Origin: Pocillopora verrucosa | Taxonomy: Eukaryota > Cnidaria > Anthozoa > Scleractinia > Pocilloporidae | DNA length: 64,000 bases | Direction: 5' to 3' | Assembly: GCF_036669915.1 (NCBI RefSeq) | Contig: NC_089312.1 | Coordinates: forward strand, 35,970,412 to 36,034,411 | Shown: piece by piece, positions 49,852-63,295 of the stretch | How the letters are laid out: each line of letters opens with the position of its first letter | Numbering within the stretch: position 1 is the stretch's first letter | Notes under the pieces: generated by a model | The model's input: only the letters and a program-made list of their open reading frames with translations | What the model was told of the DNA's origin: nothing | Databases searched by the model: none | Made by a program: the position numbers and the translations under genes

Positions 49852-51259
49852 CTGAGGAAATTCAACAAATACGTACACAATTAGGAAAGCTAACTCTTTT
49901 CCGTTTTTTTTTTCTTTAGTAAAAATGACCTCAAAATCAAAACATGTATACGATATGATTGATCGATACAAACACAAAAACAGCTCAAGTTATGGACGAG
50001 AAACTTTTTTTTCCGATAACTTTGTCTCGCAGAGTCAGTATTTTTTTGTGTCTTGTGCGTAGCAACTAGACGCTGTGCAACAGCGGTAAGAGATTGCTTA
50101 AGTGCTTCACATAGGAAAAAAAATGGCCGATTGCTGTTATGGTTTCTGTGAAGTTTACCGAACGTGGCAGGCTACATGATGTAGGCGACCATCGCGTAAC
50201 ACAAATAAGACAAAACTGCCTAACTAGTGACGTGCCGTAATTACATCGATATCTTGTCGTAAGATCTGTCGTGATAAGTCGGAAAAACCCTATTTGGTGA
50301 GCCCAACTCCTTGAGCAAACAGAGGGATATTCGGGATCAATTGAATTCGAAAAAGCAAACGTTACGAGACAGCTTATCGACGTAGGAAACCATGCGTTTT
50401 GCAGATTGTCGTGTCTTAAGAAGGGCCTGAGGTGGCGAAGCAGGTTTACTTCGGAGAGTAGACAATTCTTTTCTAAGCTATTGATACAGAAGAGACTTCC
50501 GATCTTACGCGCTCACATTTCACCTCTATAATTGACCTTTTGTACTTTGTTCATCGTCACGTTTCTTTTAATCGACAGGTGGTCAATGGTATACGGCCAG
50601 TGTATGGGTTAACAGATTTTATGACTTTATTTCTTGCACGAGGATCCATCCTTCAGCCACTAAAAACTCTGCATTATTTAAAGTTTCCTTTTATTTTAAT
50701 TAAAAACTCTATGTTCGTTTGGTTTCCATGCCATTTTGTATGTCTAATATGGTAACGCCCCAAATATCATCAGAATGTCGTCGCGACTTGTACCTGCATT
50801 GCATCTATCTTTGTTTTACAGATTTAAATATTTTACGGAAATCCCTGTGTTGAAACCTTTTTTTTTCGTTCCCATAATTCCAAAAACTGATTTCGTCTTA
50901 AATTTTATTCGATATTACGTAGATATTTGCAAAATGCTGTTCCTCGGTAGTCACAATTTGTTTTAGTATTGCTTCTGATTAGTTGAGAAACTCTCCCGTG
51001 GATCGATTTACTCAGAAAAATCGGAACTCGTAGTCAACATAGTTTATCCAAAAAATTCCTTGAAAACTACTACATGTTGGTACACCTATGCACCCATTTA
51101 CAGCTATTCAGCATACCTTCCAAATAGACTGACAGTGCAGTAAAGCTGTAAGCATTTTCACATTCATTTTAATTTTTGCTAAACACATGTACGCAGTGCG
51201 GACCTATTGTTTAAATTTGTTGTAAAAAGGTTAGATTGTTTGCTGAAAATAGAAAAATT
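49852..51259. other. Region between genes B and C, no exon found
   Basis: The missing 5' exon of gene C would be expected here. I checked the minus strand for an ATG-initiated hydrophobic frame ending in phase 1 at a GT donor and found none. Candidates near 51166 (MNVKMLTALLHCQSIW) end in the wrong phase. Gene C may use a first exon upstream of gene B, or its promoter-proximal exon is unrecognised. Confidence 0.4.
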
Positions 51260-54200
51260 CTAAAAATTGTTTAACTCATCTTCGTCTTGAATGAATGGTA
51301 AGTACATCATGTAATCATTACGACAATTAATACCTGTGGGCCAATCAAGGAATACGTGACATCTTGGCTCGCTATAATCCTGGCAGTTATTAGGCATAGG
51401 CTTGAAGTGCTGTGCAAGTGCGGCACCCTGAGGCTGGGCTGGTGCTGGTGGTGCAGCTACTCCTGATATGGAAATGGAATAAGGAACCTGAGGGGAGGCC
51501 TGGGGAACAGCGTACGGTTGAGGCTGCTGAAGCTGAGGCATCGCCATTGGGATCTGACCCGGGATCATTGGCGCAACTGGTATCTGAGGTTCAGGCTGTT
51601 GACTGATACTGATCGGATCCATCACGACAGTTGCGCCGGGAGTCTAAAGGGATTATTGCAAGTTAGTAAGTGAAGGTTTAAACTAGATATTGTCCAAGTC
51701 TTATGAAAACGAGCCAAATGCTAAAAATACGTTTGAAAATATGCCCGACAGCAGTAAAAAAATTGCTTTGTCAAACTCTATAGCCATTCTCTAACAATTA
51801 CTTGTTTTTTCATAAAGTAGTTTTTGTAATTGGACCGTTTTATTACTTTTCGTCACGCGGAAAGCATGGAAAATATACCCATTTAAGGAAAACCTCATCG
51901 AACCTGGAAAGTGTATGGAGACGGAGCTTTGGCAGGCTTTGGAGCAGGAGGAGCCGGCTTATCTTGTTTCTCTTTTTTTTCTTCAGCCGGTTTATCAGAC
52001 TGTGGCTCCTTTTTGTCACATGACCTTCCCACGCAACCCTCCTGAACAGGGGAAGTGCCTGCAGCCGCAGGGGGATAGGCTCCAGCGGCGGGATATGGCT
52101 GAGGTGACATGTAACCGGGGTACTGACTGGGCTGACAGGCTGGGGGGACACAGGGTGATGGCATTTGTGCTCCATAAGGATACTGCTGACCGTACTGTTG
52201 TGGATAGAGTCCATAAGGTGATTGTGTCGGCTGTTCAATGGATGGGGGGTCACAGATGATCTTACACTCTGTATTACCCAGCTGTAGAGTAAAGCACTTA
52301 CTCTTGCAGTTCTTGTTGCTGTTTGCTGTATTTGCAGAAGTGGTGGAAAAAATATCATTAACAGAAAAGCTAAGAGACTCGTGGATTTTAACCGACAAAG
52401 ATAGATACTTAAGACGAAAAAAATTAATTTATGTATCTATCTAATCATAAATTCACCTATCTATTTATTGATTCGTAATTTTCGTCCATTTATTCATTAT
52501 TTTTTCATCATCATTTTTATTAGAGCTTAAGTAAACTTTCAAAGATATAAAAAAAGGTATATAGCCCAAAAAAATTCAAGTCTTGGGTATTCAGAGCGTT
52601 ATTTGAAACGTTATTTCGCGTTTGTTGTTGCAAATATTTTAAACCGTGGGACAAGCAATATTCCTTGTATCAATGAAGCCATCAATCCTTGTACTTTTTC
52701 TAACTATTAATGTAAGCGTTTTGGGAATAAAACGGGCCTGCTTACCGGCTGGATCTTGTTGCTGCAGTTGCTGCTGCGGCTGCTGACCTTGCTGCTGTCC
52801 TTGCTGCTGTCCTTGCTGCTGACCTTGCTGCTGCTGTTGGTCTGCCTGCTGCTGTTGTTGTGGCGGACCTAAACTCAGTAATAATCAGAGAGCAGAGTTG
52901 AAGCCGGTTGGCTTTACCAGAGTTCTCCATCAGCAAAAGCTCTATTTGTAAACATACAATCATTTGGGGTGGGGGGATTTGACTATTCAATTAATCCTAG
53001 ATATCTTAGTTAGGACGGTTCACTTTCCTTGCCATCTACATGATACTGTAGCCTTTTTGGGTCGGTCGTTTGATGTCCACTGCTGGACTTACCACATGCA
53101 TAATTAGCAAACTGCATTGTGTGACCTAAGCAGGCAGAAGTGTTTTTATTGGTTCGTTGGTTAGCTAAATACCATGACTCCAAACATAGTACTGGCTACT
53201 TCTATGAGTCATAATGGCCAGATCCTCAATATTTTTATGTTAACAGCCTGTTGAGTTATGATTTGTCGTTCCTCCATTGTTGTTGTTGTTGTTTTCGGCC
53301 CAGAAATTGGCAGTGGACTGTATATTGCAGATTGAGAGGTGAGAAGGTATAAAAGAAAAACATTCCCGCACGCGCACGGCTCAGTGCCCACAGTCTGTTG
53401 CCTTAAACTGTAAACAAAGCGTCCCCATAAAGAAATCTGGTCACAGTTTAAGGGCCTGTGCAACCTACCGTCATAGAACATCTTTGTCAAAGACTGCTCA
53501 ACATCAAGAATGTGCGATAAGGACTTGGTAAACTTGTCAGGCTGAAAATCAAATCAGAATGCATGGAGTTGGTCTGATGAAGATAAAGAAGCATTTCTGA
53601 TAGCAATACCATCAAAGTTAAACCTGCTACATATGATTTCCACTTACCGGCTGACTCATAAGCCATTCAATGAACTGTTGGATCTTTCCTTCTAGACCCT
53701 AAAAACATTGTAAAAATTTTCAAAAAGTTTAATTGAAAATAGGTTAATTTTGGTTGAACGATACAAATAGAAGTAAACAAACGAAAGAAAGAAAGAGTAC
53801 AAGGGAGGGAAAAACAGTTTTCTTGTCTAGAAGCTTATGAAAATACCCCAAATGTTAAAAATCTAAACCAAATTTCTCACCGGCTTTATACTTCTTGTTT
53901 CTTCAACTTTTTCCTCTCCTTCATCCTCAGGAGAGTTAATGGCATTAAAAAGACTCTCAAGCTCTGAAAATATATCAGTTAAAAGTATTTTTACTCTTCT
54001 GTTTCCTCTCTGTTCCTTGATTTAATCAAGAGAACTTACCCTGCCTGTCAGCATCTGAAATTTTTGAGTCTCCCTTCCAATCATCTCGGATTATATATCC
54101 TAGTGAAACAACAGCAACAACATACAAATAAATAAATAAATAAGTGGTAGGAGGATAAAAATAGTCCAACACATCAAAGCTATGTCTTGAATCACTTCAG

Positions 54201-57007
54201 TAAGCTATGCTGTGCTGCATCTGTATGACGTCTAACAAACACAAGCGACGTGTATATATACCGTTCATTCTAGAGTACGACTTCTGTTCTGGACTCAACA
54301 GGAAACCAAAGCAAACACGTTTTGGAGACGAGGCTGGCGGTCGGAAGTAGAGAGTTATTTTCCCTGAGGTATGGTACTCATTTTGGAAAGGACTTTCTTG
54401 CATATACGCTGATATCAACGTGTCCCAGATAAATTTGCAATTTCCGGTCTCCGTCCGTTAGCTTACCCAAAGAGTCTTTGGGTAAGCTTACTAAATCTTC
54501 GCGTGCATCCTTGTCGAACCTTTTCACAGTTCAGTCTGATGTAAAATTTTCCCCTCGCTTAGCTTTCTTCAATTTATTTTGAAAAAATAAACGTGGACAA
54601 CCCATTGGCTGAAAAAGAATGGATGAAAGTTTGTACCTGTGTTGTCAGCACCATCATCAAAAGACCTCTTTTTTTCTAAAAAGGAAAGACGGAAAATTAT
54701 AAAATTTTACAGGTACGGTGCAAATATTGAGAGCTTATAAAGCGAACTGAATAAAATCCAGTTACTCACCTGTTTTCTTGTCTGCCGCTCGCGTCAGAAG
54801 AGCTTGAAAGAAAGCGTCTGTAGGGAAAGTATAACATGATATAACCTAAACGAAATTGTTTGCATGAAAAGTTTTACCCTCTGAATTAAAAGCCTTTGTT
54901 TGCTTTTCAACGGATCTGGTGGAGCCGGAGATTTACCTCTACACTCAACTGATGGTGCTCTGCACTGTCTCGTGGCGTCAGAACTCAATTTGATAAGTCG
55001 CTGGCAGCGCTCGTAGGTAATATGAAGGCAAATCCTGTTTTCTGATTAGCTACTCGAGCGAGCGAGATAGGCCCATTTGAACAATAATATGCAGGTGTGC
55101 CACGACAATAAGGACCAAGTTGTTCCAATGTCTATGTATGTTCATCAATGCAATAAACCACCCTTAGTTTGATGGGGACTGAAAAATCCCTATGAGAAAA
55201 AAAATCAACGAAGACACCTACAAACTTACAAACTTACCTTCCTCTGCGGCTCTTTTATTCCGTTTGATCTCTGAGCAAAGAAGAAATAAAACAGTTACCT
55301 TTCTTAAACTGGTGCATGACAGTGTTGTTTTCACGTTTAACTTACCTTCAGTGGATCTCTTCTTTTCGACGTGAGCTTTCTGTTTAGGTTCCTCATCCTC
55401 TACATCTCCCCTGGCAACTCGGATAAGTTCTCTATCCGACTCATCCACTATTTCCACAGCTTTGGCTTTTTCTACACAAACAAATAAGATATACATATGT
55501 TTGTGTTCCTAACATGATGTTTTCAGATCATTTCTTCACTTCCTTCTCACAAGATATTTGGTAAAAGCGAACTTTGAGCTTTAAAGATATTTATACATAT
55601 ATTTATTTTTGTTTCGTCTCGTTTCTCTCTTCCTGAGATTCATAAGAAACCTAATATTTGATAATTATTTATGTTTCCTTTAGCGCCCGAAAAACATCAA
55701 TTTGAGAGTTTGTTGGTTGATGTAAATGGCCCTTTTGACAGAATATGCTTGAAGATAAATTAAGACAAACTTCTAATTTTTGCGGCTGAATGCGTTCTAA
55801 ATTTGGTCAAAACCAACCATTTTTTTCTCACCTACGGTTGTGGTGGCTAGACATGATTTTATGATGAAATTAAGGTCCTTAAACTCTGTCAATGGGCCAC
55901 GGAAAGGTTGTTATTACCTTTCAAAAATCATAGGAATTGTACACTTAGTAAAACTCAGGGTATAATTCATACAACCAAAAAAAAAAACCTATCCTCCTAA
56001 AGGCCCTAGATTTTGATTCTACGTTTTGCATTTAGAGAGCTTTGAATTAGCAAGGTGGTTAGGGTTGTCTAAAAATACAATTTTTGGGTGTGGTGAACGC
56101 CTCAGAAGATCATTATTAGCGTATATCAAAGTGACATAGTATTAACTTTCCGTTTCCGATGAAACTTTTAATTCAGAAATTTCATGGATGAATGAAAATG
56201 TTGTTCTTGCGATACTGGAAATCACAGAAGGTATAAACCGTGTAAAACTCTGACTAGGTTGATTGTGTTTTGCGTTGCTTGAATGATCTCACGTTGAAAG
56301 TTAGTGACAAGTTATAGTCTGAAAAACATACAAAAGATCAAAATCCGGCTGGATTAATTTCCGCAAATGCTGTTCCACACATGAAGTAATGAAAAAAAGG
56401 AGACAGGCTTTTTGCGATCCGTCCATTTCTTCAGTTTTCAATCAGCAAGAATCGTTGTTTTTTAATAAGCAAAGCGATATAGTTTTTTTTTTTTTAAAAA
56501 TTGTAATAGTTAATTTATAGATCCACTGGAGAATTATGAACTTGAGCGATGAAGGACGATTATGGAACAAAGTTTCAAACGCATTCGTAACACTTGGAAA
56601 ATGGTTTTATGAAATAAAGATTCATCCAGAGAAGGCTTGAGCAAGGTAAAAAGTTGACGGGTGGCTGTTACTGTGGAGTGTCAACATTTCTTAAACATTA
56701 ACTTGTTAAAGCATATCACTGCCCACGATTTTGGAACCAAGGAAAGTTAAAACAACTCTCGGAGCTTAGCTCAGCTAGATCTTAGGTTTAGATAAGGTAC
56801 GACTAAGCCAGTGAGTAGAGGCTTACACACGAGACCTTCCCAGATCACAGAAGACACCAGCAATCCCAGGTTGTAATGTAGATCACTCTGCTCGGTGTAG
56901 TGATCGTACTCAAACTACGGTAGGGATGAGGTTAACTTACTTTCGGAAGGCCGTGAAAACCCCACTGCAAACAATCCGAAGATCAAAACCAATGATACGA
57001 TCTTCAT
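51260..57007 (-). CDS. Gene B: secreted precursor with dibasic sites and Gln/Pro/Tyr-rich C-terminal half
   Basis: Thirteen exons join in phase into 513 codons: 56941-57007, 55346-55471, 55238-55270, 54770-54817, 54637-54675, 54040-54099, 53881-53963, 53648-53698, 53469-53541, 53093-53125, 52746-52868, 51904-52325 and 51260-51643. Residues 1-18 are a signal peptide (MKIVSLVLIFGLFAVGFS). Residues 23-104 contain VARGD, VEKKRSTEE, EIKRNKRAAEE and EKKRSFDDG, which suggest propeptide processing. Residues 125-200 are helical. Residues 205-245 are Gln repeats (GQQQGQQQ). Residues 246-386 contain CKSKC, CKIICDPP and Tyr/Gly/Pro-rich stretches, then a Lys/Pro-rich tail. The C-terminus (387-513) is Pro/Gln-rich and ends with a Cys-containing segment (NCQDYSEPRCHVFLDWP). 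No known domain is recognised. The composition suggests a structural matrix, adhesive or capsule-wall protein. Early exons are phase 1-1, as in genes A and C. Confidence 0.85.
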
Positions 57008-57498
57008 AGTACTTTGGGAAAAATTTTCTCCCAAATTTCCCTCGCTCTACATTCAAGTTTCGGACATGAAATTTTCCTTTCTCTCCAAATACCAGCGATA
57101 TCACACTGTACGCTCTGATTGGTCCGCCTAAAGCTAAAATAAACACGATATCCAATATTCATGGTACCAGCCCGTATTTTAGCAGGTACGCTTTACCGAT
57201 TGGTTGCTTTGTATGAGGTAATGATCAGCGCGCGCGAAAATTACGTTATTTGTTACATATGTCGCAAATTTTCTCGCACCTTTAACTCCAGGATCAGAAA
57301 TGACTTGATTTCATCGAAAACTCTTTTTCTTACAACCAGCTTAAAGCAAAACTACATTTATAAACTTGGTGGGCAACGGTGTGGATTTGTAAAGGTTTGA
57401 ATGATAATCACGCACTGTATTAGTTATCGCCTGGACCCAGATGCAATTTTGCGCTTCGAGGTGAAAAATACAGCAGAGAAAGATAACATAAGACTTAC

Positions 57499-57574
57499 TG
57501 ACTGTAGCGGTCAGCTGACGGCTTTGCCTCCAAATTGAAGTACTTAAGAGAAACTCGGGGTCCGCAAGCGGCAT
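57499..57574 (-). other. Orphan exon candidate upstream of gene B
   Basis: A 76-bp stretch has a strong acceptor (ATATTTTTAG) and a strong donor (GTAAGTC) and stays open as AACGPRVSLKYFNLEA. It lies 490 bp upstream of the gene B start and downstream of the POC5 stop. It could be a 5' UTR exon of gene B, an alternative first exon or part of an unrecognised gene. Confidence 0.35.
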
Positions 57575-58111
57575 CTAAAAATATTAATAATGTGGTTTAA
57601 ACTAGTCTATGTGATGCAGACTCTGGAAAAAACTAATTTAGTTTTTTCAAAAGTTTGCATTGAGATGACTATTGTTGAAAAACAATATTCCAGGCGCTTT
57701 CACTCTGAGGGATTGGCCATTTTCAGGGAAACTTTCTTCTTTTTTCCTCATTATCGCTTTACTGCACAATTTTACACATCTGGTCCCAAAAGAACCTGCG
57801 TCACAACTTAATTACTTTTATTGAAATACCTTGTCCGAGTGTCCAGTTGTTAGAGCATTCACACGCACTAATTCAGATCATCTCATCCAGTGAAATTTGA
57901 CCTATTACTTTCTTCCCTTTTGTCCGTAATTCTTGCTATGGTCTCAGCTGGATAACGCGCAAATGCTCATACCAGTTGTATGTGAATTGACCTCTTAAGA
58001 CAATGTTCGTCATACGGAAGACAAAATAAAAAACAAGGCAAATGATTTATTACGAAATTACAAAAATCAATTAATTTAAATCGACCTATCACTAGTAACA
58101 AGCAGTTGAGA

Positions 58112-61100
58112 CTATGACTTCATGTGGCGGGGCAAAACTAGCGCGGATTTCAGTGTTACAACTTTTACAGGAGTCGTGTGGATTGTCTGCACGCTTGGAC
58201 CACGTGACGTTCTCGTGGTGGCTGCTTTAATTGGTGCACGCTGACGAGTCGGAGGGGCTCCTGAGGTGCCATATTCTGAGGAATGCTTCTGAACGAGAAC
58301 TGAAACTAACAGGCCCTTGGGTACCTACCAAACCTGAAATAAAGTATAAAGGAACAAGAATGTTTTGAAATACTTTTTGGTTATGATAGGTATGTTGAGG
58401 TTCCTTTCACCACTTTCCTCCCTTCCCCGCGGTAGTCCATGGGGATGTGATCTCCCACTTCCTCTTAACCACTCAGCCATCTCGCTGGTAGAGTATTGGC
58501 TTTGAAAATCTGAAATACATCGACGGAAGGAGAGAAAAAAAACATGTGTAAATTTTACTTTACCGGCGCCGCCTTTTTGTCCCTGAATGTCTGATCTGCA
58601 AACAGCTTTCACGGTAACAGTTTTTCCCATCTGGCCAGGCTTCTCAGCTGAAGTTTGATGTCTAGAAAACACGTGACTAAACTGATGTTGCGTGACAGCT
58701 GGACCAGATGTCGTTACAGTTGGAAGAGGTGGTTGATGACGTGGCATATCTTCATCTGGAGACAAAACAAAGATGAGACGCCATTTTAGCACGGGTAATT
58801 AATCAATTAACAAATAGAGAAGCCTTGACTGAGCTCTGCTCTGGTGTACAGCACGCAGGAAGCGGTTAGAGCACTCAAGAAGCGGGGAGAAACACTCGAC
58901 TACGGCTTGTGCCCCTAAACTTCTTTCGCGCTATGGCCGCTTCCTAAGTGCTTCACAACAGAACACAGTCAAGGATTCTCTCTCTGTTTTATAATAAAGA
59001 ATCCGTTAAATCCCCACCCGTTACTTTTAATTTTAAAACAACCTTATTTCCAAAGTGAACTATAGTGTCGTCAGCATGCTCTATACTCTGATAGAGCACA
59101 CTTTTTTAACTAATGACAGCGTGCGTTACATCCAAACTTTGTTATAAACTGGATATATAAGATGCGTCTCTTTATCTCGGTCATGATGAATGTCACCTGT
59201 ACACTAATCTATATTATTATTTTTCAAAATAGCGATTACAAGACAAAAATTTTCGTGCTTCATAGTAGCATACAACGTCGCGCTCCACAACTGGTTATGA
59301 CTCAGTAAAATCATAAAAATGAGGAACCGTTCATTCCTTCTCTCACCGTTGTTGCTGATTCCTGCAGCAGCAGGCGGAGGTCGTCTGCCACCCTCTTCAC
59401 CTTCTCTGAACATAGTCATGGCTTCCAAATTCAGTGCACACACTCCGCGCATGAAAGCTTTTTTCATAGTTCTTCATACCGTTCCCTCTCGGCATGAAGA
59501 TGAGCTATCTCATTCCGCGCTATTTCCAGCTCACGGGTGGCCTAATCAAGGGAACAATTCATAAATGAACCTGACCGAGTGGGTTAAATTGGCCGGTTTA
59601 AAGTTTGCCATGATTCTTTAAGTAAAAAGAAGGAAAACCAAAGACCAAAACCAAAAGCATAAAACCTGTCACTATCCTGATGGAAAACTTCACGATACTT
59701 ACGGAAATTAAAGATTTGTTAACCTTTGATTTCTGTCCTTCGTCTGAGGGCGTTTAAAGTTTACAGTCAAATTACAAGAAAAAAAGACACGAACATACTG
59801 TTGCGAGACGACTTTCATAGTCTTCCGGTCAACTTGACACACACGTCTGGAGCTTTCGCCTTCAGAAAAAATAGAAAAGGTTACATGTAGTTCGTGGACG
59901 AATTAAAATCCCTCTTCACAATACTTGGTCCCTAAACACCAATTGAATACCGGACCATCTGAAAGCCAAACAAACAGTCAACACGATTGACAATAACAAA
60001 CAGATCAAATAACCTGACATGCTTTTTCCACTCGTTGTTGCCATTTGGATTCAATAACAGACCGCCATGCACTCCAGGCACGTGACTTTAAAGCGTGTTT
60101 GTAATGTCTTCCGGCAAGTTGGATGCAAAACCCTGAGAAGAAACAACATGATGACCATCAGAAAAATTGAACCGAACTGAAATGTGTGAGGAAATAATGG
60201 CTGTGATGTGCACTAAGAACGATTGGGTGGATATGGTTAATAAACATGTAGTCACAAAAAAAAAATACGGACGTGTTAAGGGGACAAAGTGGAAGTTTAC
60301 TGGTCTGAACTGATTACCACTGGGAAGATACAGTGGTTATTATCAATATCTGTTTAATAATAAAATATTGCTATAATGTACCAAAGGGTTAAGCAAGAGA
60401 GACTTCACAATTTCAATCCCGTGCAAAGGGGCGTCTATGAATACTGTTCTACAATTATTTCGTCAGGTTTTGTCCTGAAACTGACCTCTCTTTTTTCATC
60501 CCCAGTGTCTGATTTTCCACAAGGGTTAAAAGCCTTCATAAGTTCATGTTCTTTCACTCTATGATAAAAAACATACAAGTTTGTTAACTTTCGGAACATT
60601 ACATCAAATCGCGGGAGTGCCAAAGGAGGAGAATCAAATCGTCGTGAATAAATTGTCACTAGTAAATCGCGGCGGGTTAATTGTCGCGCGTCAAGGGTGA
60701 AAAATTCAAGCATACATCACAACGCACTTGTCTCTTTTTCCCATCAGTTGAGCAATGCGTACAGTGTTCGAGGTATGTGGAAAAGTAACGATTTAGAAGC
60801 TACCAACAAAAAAAAAAACATAACAAAAAAGCTTGTTCCTGATTATAAGATGGACAATGCTCTTTAGAAATCCGCCTTCTTTTTCAACCCTTGTTCGACT
60901 GTCTTATCATAAGTGGGACAACAGAACTTAACACTAAGAGCAATGAAATTAAAAAAAAGTGCGAAATAGTTTAAATTGTACTGTGGGTGAAAAGTTTACA
61001 GCCCATTTTGATTTCTATCTGTTCATCAACTAGTTACAAACGAGTAAATCTGTTTTGAAAATGAAATAAAACACAAAAGGCCATGACGCTATAGTTTGAT

Positions 61101-63295
61101 GTCTTAAGAGATGGTTCTCATTGTACAAACATAGCAGATTGTCTCTTTTAATCATCCATGTCATCCCATTCAATTAATTAGTCCATTCGCGGACCCGCGA
61201 AGATAAGTAATTAACTTGTCAGGACAAAAATGTACAACAAACCTGTTTGTGAATAGCTGTGTGTGAATGTTGGTAACAATAGAGTCTTCCTCTTGTGTGT
61301 CAGGGCTATGTTCATAAGTCAGTAACAACTCTTTTTGACTCTCCATCTCATTCATCAGGCTTGTGCATTTCACTGCCGGGTCTGTGGGTAGGGGGTAAAA
61401 AAGCTTTATACATAAACGTTTAATGAAGCGCAAAAGGCCTGAGTAAGTAACAGATTCACAGCAAGAGTCTATTTCCCTTGAAAAAACAAAGTGATAATAG
61501 ACCAGTGACGGCACGGTCCTTGCCATTTGGCGAGATATGGTCACGTGAACAGCTTCCGGGAGTCAGCTCCAGGGTATCGAACGGTGTGAGTCGAAGGCTG
61601 TCATTGAAAACACCCTGACTATTGTGTACAAGGAAATGAAACGATTAGACTTAGATGTGCAAGGTATTCGTCTTACGAGCGATCTACACTTGACTGTGAT
61701 GTCCCAGTTACAGGTTTGAGAGACGCTTACGGGGGAGACGTGAAAAGAGTCTTATAGAAAAGTTCTGAGAGAACTTATGATGATGTTAGTGCCCATTATC
61801 TATAAACCTTCAAGACATCTTTTTACATATTTTTCTGTGCCAACAAATGATAGACAAAAATCTCAACATGATATTCAGCATCCATACTTCTTTCCATTTT
61901 GTCAAAACATGATGTCTTTGCTATCTGCATGTATGGTACTTTCCCCAGTCTAGTCAACTGGGATGCAGATTTTGACAGCTTTAGTCATCATTCCTTAAAA
62001 AATGGACTATGTGGAAACCATTGGAGAGGTACATGTACAAAACTATGCCATTATATGCTGGAGATTTTCAACATTTGCACAACACTATGGAGATGCATAA
62101 TTAAGTAAAAAAGAAGTACTGAATTTGTGCTTTTTTGCCCCTTAAATAGGATTTTTAAACACCTTTAAGGACCTTTTCCATATACACAACATGTTACTAA
62201 ACTGCAAAAATTGTGAAGTATAAATCCAGAGGTGGCTGGAAAAATGTGTAAAATAACTAGCAAAGGCTGCCCATTGCCTGGCATCTGTTACACCATGAAT
62301 AGACAATGTTTAACCTAAAAGGAACAACTTTGTAGACTAACACATAAACATGTACCTGAGCAGTATCTCAGTTGATAGAAGTTGGGCTAAAGTACTGATT
62401 ACTGACATAAAAGAATTATATTACTCACATTCTACAAATTGCAATGCACATAAAAAACCTCTTCTACCTTAAATAATTTTCATTTCACTTTGTCTCCTAA
62501 CTGTACAATGTACATTGTACATTGCAATTAGGAGTACTGGTAATTAGAAGTGGAAGACAAACAAAATTGAAAATGAATCTACGGTTAATAAAGCAGTATT
62601 TTGTTACTTTCTAAGATTTAAATCTAGTTTAACATTTATTAAACAGTTGCATAAATATTATGTTATTACATGATATTAAATGATATCATTATCTTGAATA
62701 GTGTCTGTTTGTTGTGAGAGTTTTCCCCACAGTACAACTTTTTGATTGGAACAAAGAAAAAAATGAAGCACCTGAGATGTTTTCATCATGTATTACATGC
62801 ATACAAAAACTGTTACAGTACCTCCTTTTCTCCTGCATCAAAAGCTGTTTCTGTTTTTCAAATAACCCCATTTTACACTGTGCAAATTCAGCCTGTTTGG
62901 AGAAGGAAAAATTTCACATGGCCATGAACACGAGTGAAGTACATTCTCACTTACACCCAAAGGGTATACACTGGGATAAGAAAATATGATAATTATTGTC
63001 ACAAAGTCACTTTTACTCAATCCTCATTTGGTCAATTTGTAAATTTGATTTGGTCAGGAATAAATCTTCACTTCAACATTTGAAGTCTTAAAATCAGTAC
63101 AGATATGTAGGTCACATACCAAAACATTTCTCTTGAGATCCAAACACCAGTTATCCAATAATGCCTCCATTCTGGCCAGGTCAGCATCTATTACAGGTGA
63201 GGATGGTACTGGGGAGTCTGGTGACTCATCACCAGTGTGAGATAATGATGATTCATGTTCAGCTTCTGCTATGACTGGTGAAACAGCATCTGTTT
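58112..63295 (-). CDS. POC5: POC5 centriolar protein (partial, two frame breaks)
   Basis: Recognised exons: 63120-63295, about 62821-62892, 61243-61381, 60014-60132, 59799-59859, 59347-59541, 58559-58755 and 58112-58324. The centrin-binding type repeat reads HYKHALKSRAWSAWRSVIES, and the conserved MKKAFMRGVCALNLEAMTMF block is intact. The C-terminus ends APIKAATTRTSRG, VQTIHTTPVKVV and a TAG at 58112. POC5 is needed for centriole elongation in animals. The exon at 59799-59859 is 61 nt where its phases need 60, and the exon at 59347-59541 is 195 nt where 196 is needed. Both create premature stops between conserved residues. Exons between 60133 and 61242 and the 5' end are not resolved. Identification is strong; whether it is functional is open. 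Confidence 0.8.

Noticed and set aside
54794..54988. Minus-strand frame with RQCRAPSVECRGKS near gene B exon 4
   Set aside because: In the phase required by the neighbouring exons it meets a stop, so it is not a gene B exon.
58112..58324. Apparent third frame break at the last POC5 exon
   Set aside because: Using the donor after GGTAAA at 58559 and the acceptor at 58325-58326 gives a clean phase 0 junction, so no frameshift is needed.
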